Shown piece after piece: positions 61,857 through 64,000 of a stretch of DNA of 64,000 nt. The number at the start of each line of letters is the position of its first letter. Within the stretch, counting starts at the first letter, position 1. A program made the translations under genes and the position numbers. This stretch comes from CAWAMD01 sp963783045 (GTDB lineage Bacteria > Actinomycetota > Nitriliruptoria > Nitriliruptorales > Nitriliruptoraceae): positions 1,240,001 to 1,304,000 of the forward strand of contig CAWAMD010000005.1 of assembly GCA_963783045.1 (NCBI GenBank), given 5' to 3'. The notes beneath the pieces were generated by a model, which worked only from the letters and a program-made list of their open reading frames with translations, was not told where the DNA came from and did not search any database.

Positions 61857-62795
61857 GTGACCGACGCCGATGCCGTGCTCGGGCTCCTCACCGAGCTGCG
61901 AGCGGCCCACGGGGTCCGGGAGCGGCTACGGGTGCTTCGGCGGGGACGCGAGGTGGTCACCTCCCTCGCGCCTCACGAGCGCCGCGAGCTGGCGCTCGCC
62001 GTGGCCCGCGAGGCCGCGCCCCAATGGCTCCCGACGCTCGAGGAGCGGACGGGCGTCGACCTCTCCCCCGGCGACCTGACGCTCGTCCTCGAGCTGGTCG
62101 AGGGGCTCGACGCGCAGCAGATCGACCGGCTCGGGGCGACGCTGCGCGACCCGGATGCACGGCGCGAGGGGGCCACGCAGGCGGTCCGGGGCGCGGTCGA
62201 GATGGCCCGCGACACGCCCGAGCCCACGCCGGACACGACCGAGGCCGCGCCCGAGGCGCCCGAGCCCGCGCCCGAGGCGCCCGAGGTGGTGGCGCAGGCA
62301 CCGGCCGAGCAGCCCTCGCGGCCCTCGCTGCCAGCGCCACCCCCGCCGCCACCTCCTCCGTCGGCTCCTCCCCCGCCGGCGCCACCCGAGCCGATGTCGT
62401 CCCGTCCCACACCACCGGACCGCCCCGCCGAGCCGCCGCTCGCGCGCGCCGTCGCGGCCGCCGTCCACGACCACGACCGCCTCGCGCTGCTCGCCGACGC
62501 GGGAGCCGACGTCTGGGACCTCGGGCCCACGGGACGCGCCGCCGTGCTCGACGCCGTCCCCGACGGGTGGGCGCGCCGCCGGGCGTTGCTGCGCTGGGTG
62601 GCGCTCGACGTGATCACCGCGGACGAGGCGCCGGCGCTCGTGCGTCGGCTGGGGCGGCGAAGCGACCGCGCCTGGGTCGCCGCGTCGCTCGTCGAGGCAG
62701 CCACCCTCGACGTGGAGGACCTCGCCGGCCTGTGCGATCCCCGTGACGCCCGCCGGCTGGCGCGGCGATACGCGACGACCGGCGCCGGCACATGA
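61857..62795 (+). CDS. Hypothetical protein with Pro-rich linker
   Basis: In this 312-residue protein an N-terminal helical domain (VLGLLTELRAAHGVRERLRVLRRGRE, LTLVLELVEGLDAQQIDRL) is joined by a Pro/Ala-rich disordered linker (PAPPPPPPPPSAPPPPA) to a C-terminal helical domain (ALLADAGADVWDLGPTGRAAVLDAVPDGWARRRALLRW). I do not recognise either. It begins 3 bases after flotillin and its ATGA overlaps the DUF4126 gene. The link to the flotillin cluster is by position only. Confidence 0.7.
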   Translation: MTDADAVLGLLTELRAAHGVRERLRVLRRGREVVTSLAPHERRELALAVAREAAPQWLPTLEERTGVDLSPGDLTLVLELVEGLDAQQIDRLGATLRDPDARREGATQAVRGAVEMARDTPEPTPDTTEAAPEAPEPAPEAPEVVAQAPAEQPSRPSLPAPPPPPPPPSAPPPPAPPEPMSSRPTPPDRPAEPPLARAVAAAVHDHDRLALLADAGADVWDLGPTGRAAVLDAVPDGWARRRALLRWVALDVITADEAPALVRRLGRRSDRAWVAASLVEAATLDVEDLAGLCDPRDARRLARRYATTGAGT

Positions 62796-63373
62796 GCCCG
62801 GGGCTGATCGCAGGCAGCGGCTGGGCCGCCGGGATCAACCTGTACGGGGTCGCAGCGCTGCTCGGCATCTTCGGTCGCCTCGGCGTCGGCGACACGCCCG
62901 CGGTGCTCCAGCGACCGTGGGTGATCGGCGTCGCCCTTTCGCTCTACGCCGTCGAGTTCGTCGCCGACAAGGTCCCCTACCTCGACAACGTCTGGGACGT
63001 GGTCCACACGGCGATCCGGCCGCTCGGGGCAGCCGGGCTCGGCTACCTGCTCGGCGCGGACGGGTCGACGGCCGGTCAGCTCGGGGCCACGGCGGGGTCG
63101 GGGATGCTCGCCCTGACGAGCCACACGGCCAAGGCCACCACCCGCGCGGCCGTGAACACCTCCCCCGAGCCGTTCAGCAACATCGCGATCTCGCTCGGCG
63201 AGGACGGGCTGGCCGCCGGCGTGATCGCCCTCGCGGTGACCCACCCGTGGGTGGCGCTGGCGCTCGTCGGCGTCCTCGTCGTGGCCGGCGCCGCCCTGAC
63301 GATCCTGCTCTGGCGCACGGCGCGGGCGCTCGTGCAGCGCATCCGCGAACGCCGGGCAGCACGGACGGCGTAG
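62792..63373 (+). CDS. DUF4126 membrane protein
   Basis: This 193-residue protein has at least four hydrophobic segments with GLIAGSGWAAGINLYGVAALLGIFGRLG, VEFVADKVPYLDNVWDVVHTAIRPL and VNTSPEPFSNIAISLGEDGLAAGVIALA, the DUF4126 signature (EFxADKxPxxD and NTSPEP). Function unknown; the family is common near envelope genes. ATG overlaps the stop of the previous gene by 4 bp. Confidence 0.9.
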   Translation: MSPGLIAGSGWAAGINLYGVAALLGIFGRLGVGDTPAVLQRPWVIGVALSLYAVEFVADKVPYLDNVWDVVHTAIRPLGAAGLGYLLGADGSTAGQLGATAGSGMLALTSHTAKATTRAAVNTSPEPFSNIAISLGEDGLAAGVIALAVTHPWVALALVGVLVVAGAALTILLWRTARALVQRIRERRAARTA

Positions 63374-63406
63374 GCTTGGGATGACATCGGAAAGGGAACG
63401 CGAAGC

Positions 63407-63958
63407 GTGATCCTCGTCTGGGTCCTCGTGGTCGTCGGGATCGTCCTCCTCGTCGCCATCTGGCTCTACAACAGCCTGGTCCGCGCCCGCAACCGGGTCG
63501 ACGAGGCATGGGCGCAGATCGACGTGCAGCTCACCCGCCGGCACGACCTCATCCCGAACCTCGTCGAGGTCGTCAAGGCGTACGCAGCCCACGAGCGTCA
63601 GGTCCTCGAGGAGGTGACCCGCGCACGAGCCGAGGCCGTCGGGGCACACGGCGTCGGCCAGCAGGCACAGGCCGAGGCGCACCTCGACGGGGCGCTGAGG
63701 TCGCTCTTCGCCGTGTCGGAGGCCTACCCGGACCTGAAGGCGAGCCAGAACTTCCTCGAGCTGCAGCGCGAGCTGACCTCGACCGAGGACCGCATCGCCT
63801 ACTCCCGCCAGTACTACAACAGCGCGGTGCAGCGCTACGACACGCGACGGCAGACCCTGCCCACGTCGCTCGTCGCCCGGCTCGCCTCCTTCGAGGATCG
63901 CGAGTACTTCGAGGTGGCGGATGCGGCCGTGCGCGAGGTGCCCGGAACGACGTTCTGA
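63407..63958 (+). CDS. lemA-like: LemA family protein
   Basis: This 183-residue protein has an N-terminal transmembrane helix (ILVWVLVVVGIVLLVAIWLYN) and the LemA helix pairs (RNRVDEAWAQIDVQLTRRHDLIPNLVEVVKAYAAHE; FLELQRELTSTEDRIAYSRQYYNSAVQRYD). The family is often found together with the membrane protease HtpX, as seems to follow here. Start GTG 63407 with AAAGGGA upstream. Confidence 0.95.
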   Translation: MILVWVLVVVGIVLLVAIWLYNSLVRARNRVDEAWAQIDVQLTRRHDLIPNLVEVVKAYAAHERQVLEEVTRARAEAVGAHGVGQQAQAEAHLDGALRSLFAVSEAYPDLKASQNFLELQRELTSTEDRIAYSRQYYNSAVQRYDTRRQTLPTSLVARLASFEDREYFEVADAAVREVPGTTF

Positions 63959-64000
63959 TGCATGACGAGCTCGAGCGCCACAACCGGCGCGCCACGATCG
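63958..64000 (+). CDS. htpX-like: HtpX-type membrane protease, N-terminal start (cut by window edge)
   Basis: ATG 63958 overlaps the LemA stop as TGATG. The first residues, MHDELERHNRRATI, resemble the start of M48-family HtpX proteases (which begin with a charged N-R-R-x-T stretch before the first helix). Only 14 residues are visible, so the call rests on this start and on the LemA-HtpX pairing. Confidence 0.55.
   Translation, partial: MHDELERHNRRATI

Noticed and set aside
61857..62795. Pro-rich protein as a secretion-system or WH2-like effector
   Set aside because: The poly-Pro stretch is a linker between helical domains; no signal peptide or motif supports an effector role.

Overview
The window is a very GC-rich, gene-dense stretch of bacterial chromosome. 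GTG starts, F420-type (Ddn-like) and SARP/BTAD proteins, a 13E12-type DUF222/HNH gene, a Zn-ribbon coiled-coil protein next to a Nif3 protein, and many ATGA/GTGA gene overlaps all point to an actinobacterium (Actinomycetota). I cannot fix the order from sequence alone; a deep-branching group such as Nitriliruptoria is a guess. Several genes are split by single-base frame changes, so either real decay or assembly indels must be kept in mind throughout.

Layout. 1-1.7 kb: the end of an aldehyde dehydrogenase, a small lipoprotein and a CPBP-like membrane fragment. 1.7-5.8 kb (minus strand): a tightly overlapped murQ-anmK-nagA operon for recycling cell-wall N-acetylmuramic acid, ending in a broken FAD-linked oxidase of the glycolate/D-lactate type. 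Remnants of a peptide-ABC permease and a GntR regulator lie upstream. 6.1-17.0 kb (minus): one 7.5-kb secreted RHS/YD-repeat gene in three frame segments (signal peptide, three FIMAH-like repeats, DUF11, NHL-like and YD repeats), preceded by a large SARP-ATPase regulator. 17.2-23.6 kb: an accessory island with three toxin-antitoxin pairs, an HTH/nucleotidyltransferase pair, a partly duplicated small membrane-protein gene and the N-terminal scrap of a MobF (TrwC-type) relaxase. The island abuts the 3' end of rnpB (RNase P RNA, minus strand).

24-34.6 kb: housekeeping and stress genes. These are a Zn-ribbon/PQQ-propeller membrane protein, a hotdog thioesterase, a class IV aminotransferase, otsA, a degenerate GGDEF protein, a universal stress protein, the DUF164-type Zn-ribbon protein, Nif3, tRNA-Val(TAC) and a trypsin-like protease. 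34.7-37.5 kb: a sensor kinase that stops before its ATPase domain, an internally deleted luciferase-like oxidoreductase remnant, a 72-bp tandem repeat and a 13E12 HNH gene. This looks like a rearranged patch. 37.7-49.4 kb: hydrolases, PfpI, FHA-LuxR, cspA with a clear terminator, a Ddn-like protein, VOC, PPK2, a frameshifted propeller gene with a MoaD/ThiS-like partner, SDR, pgi, thiI.

49.5-64 kb: an HD-GYP/LuxR protein, moaA, an in-frame DUF72-YbaK fusion, a formamidase-like protein with an inserted four-cysteine motif, NTF2-like, DUF523, a HAD phosphatase, an unusual secreted nitrilase-like + BNR-propeller fusion, and a closely spaced flotillin / Pro-rich / DUF4126 / LemA / HtpX (cut by the window edge) membrane-quality cluster. 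No rRNA, CRISPR array, integrase or complete insertion sequence was seen.
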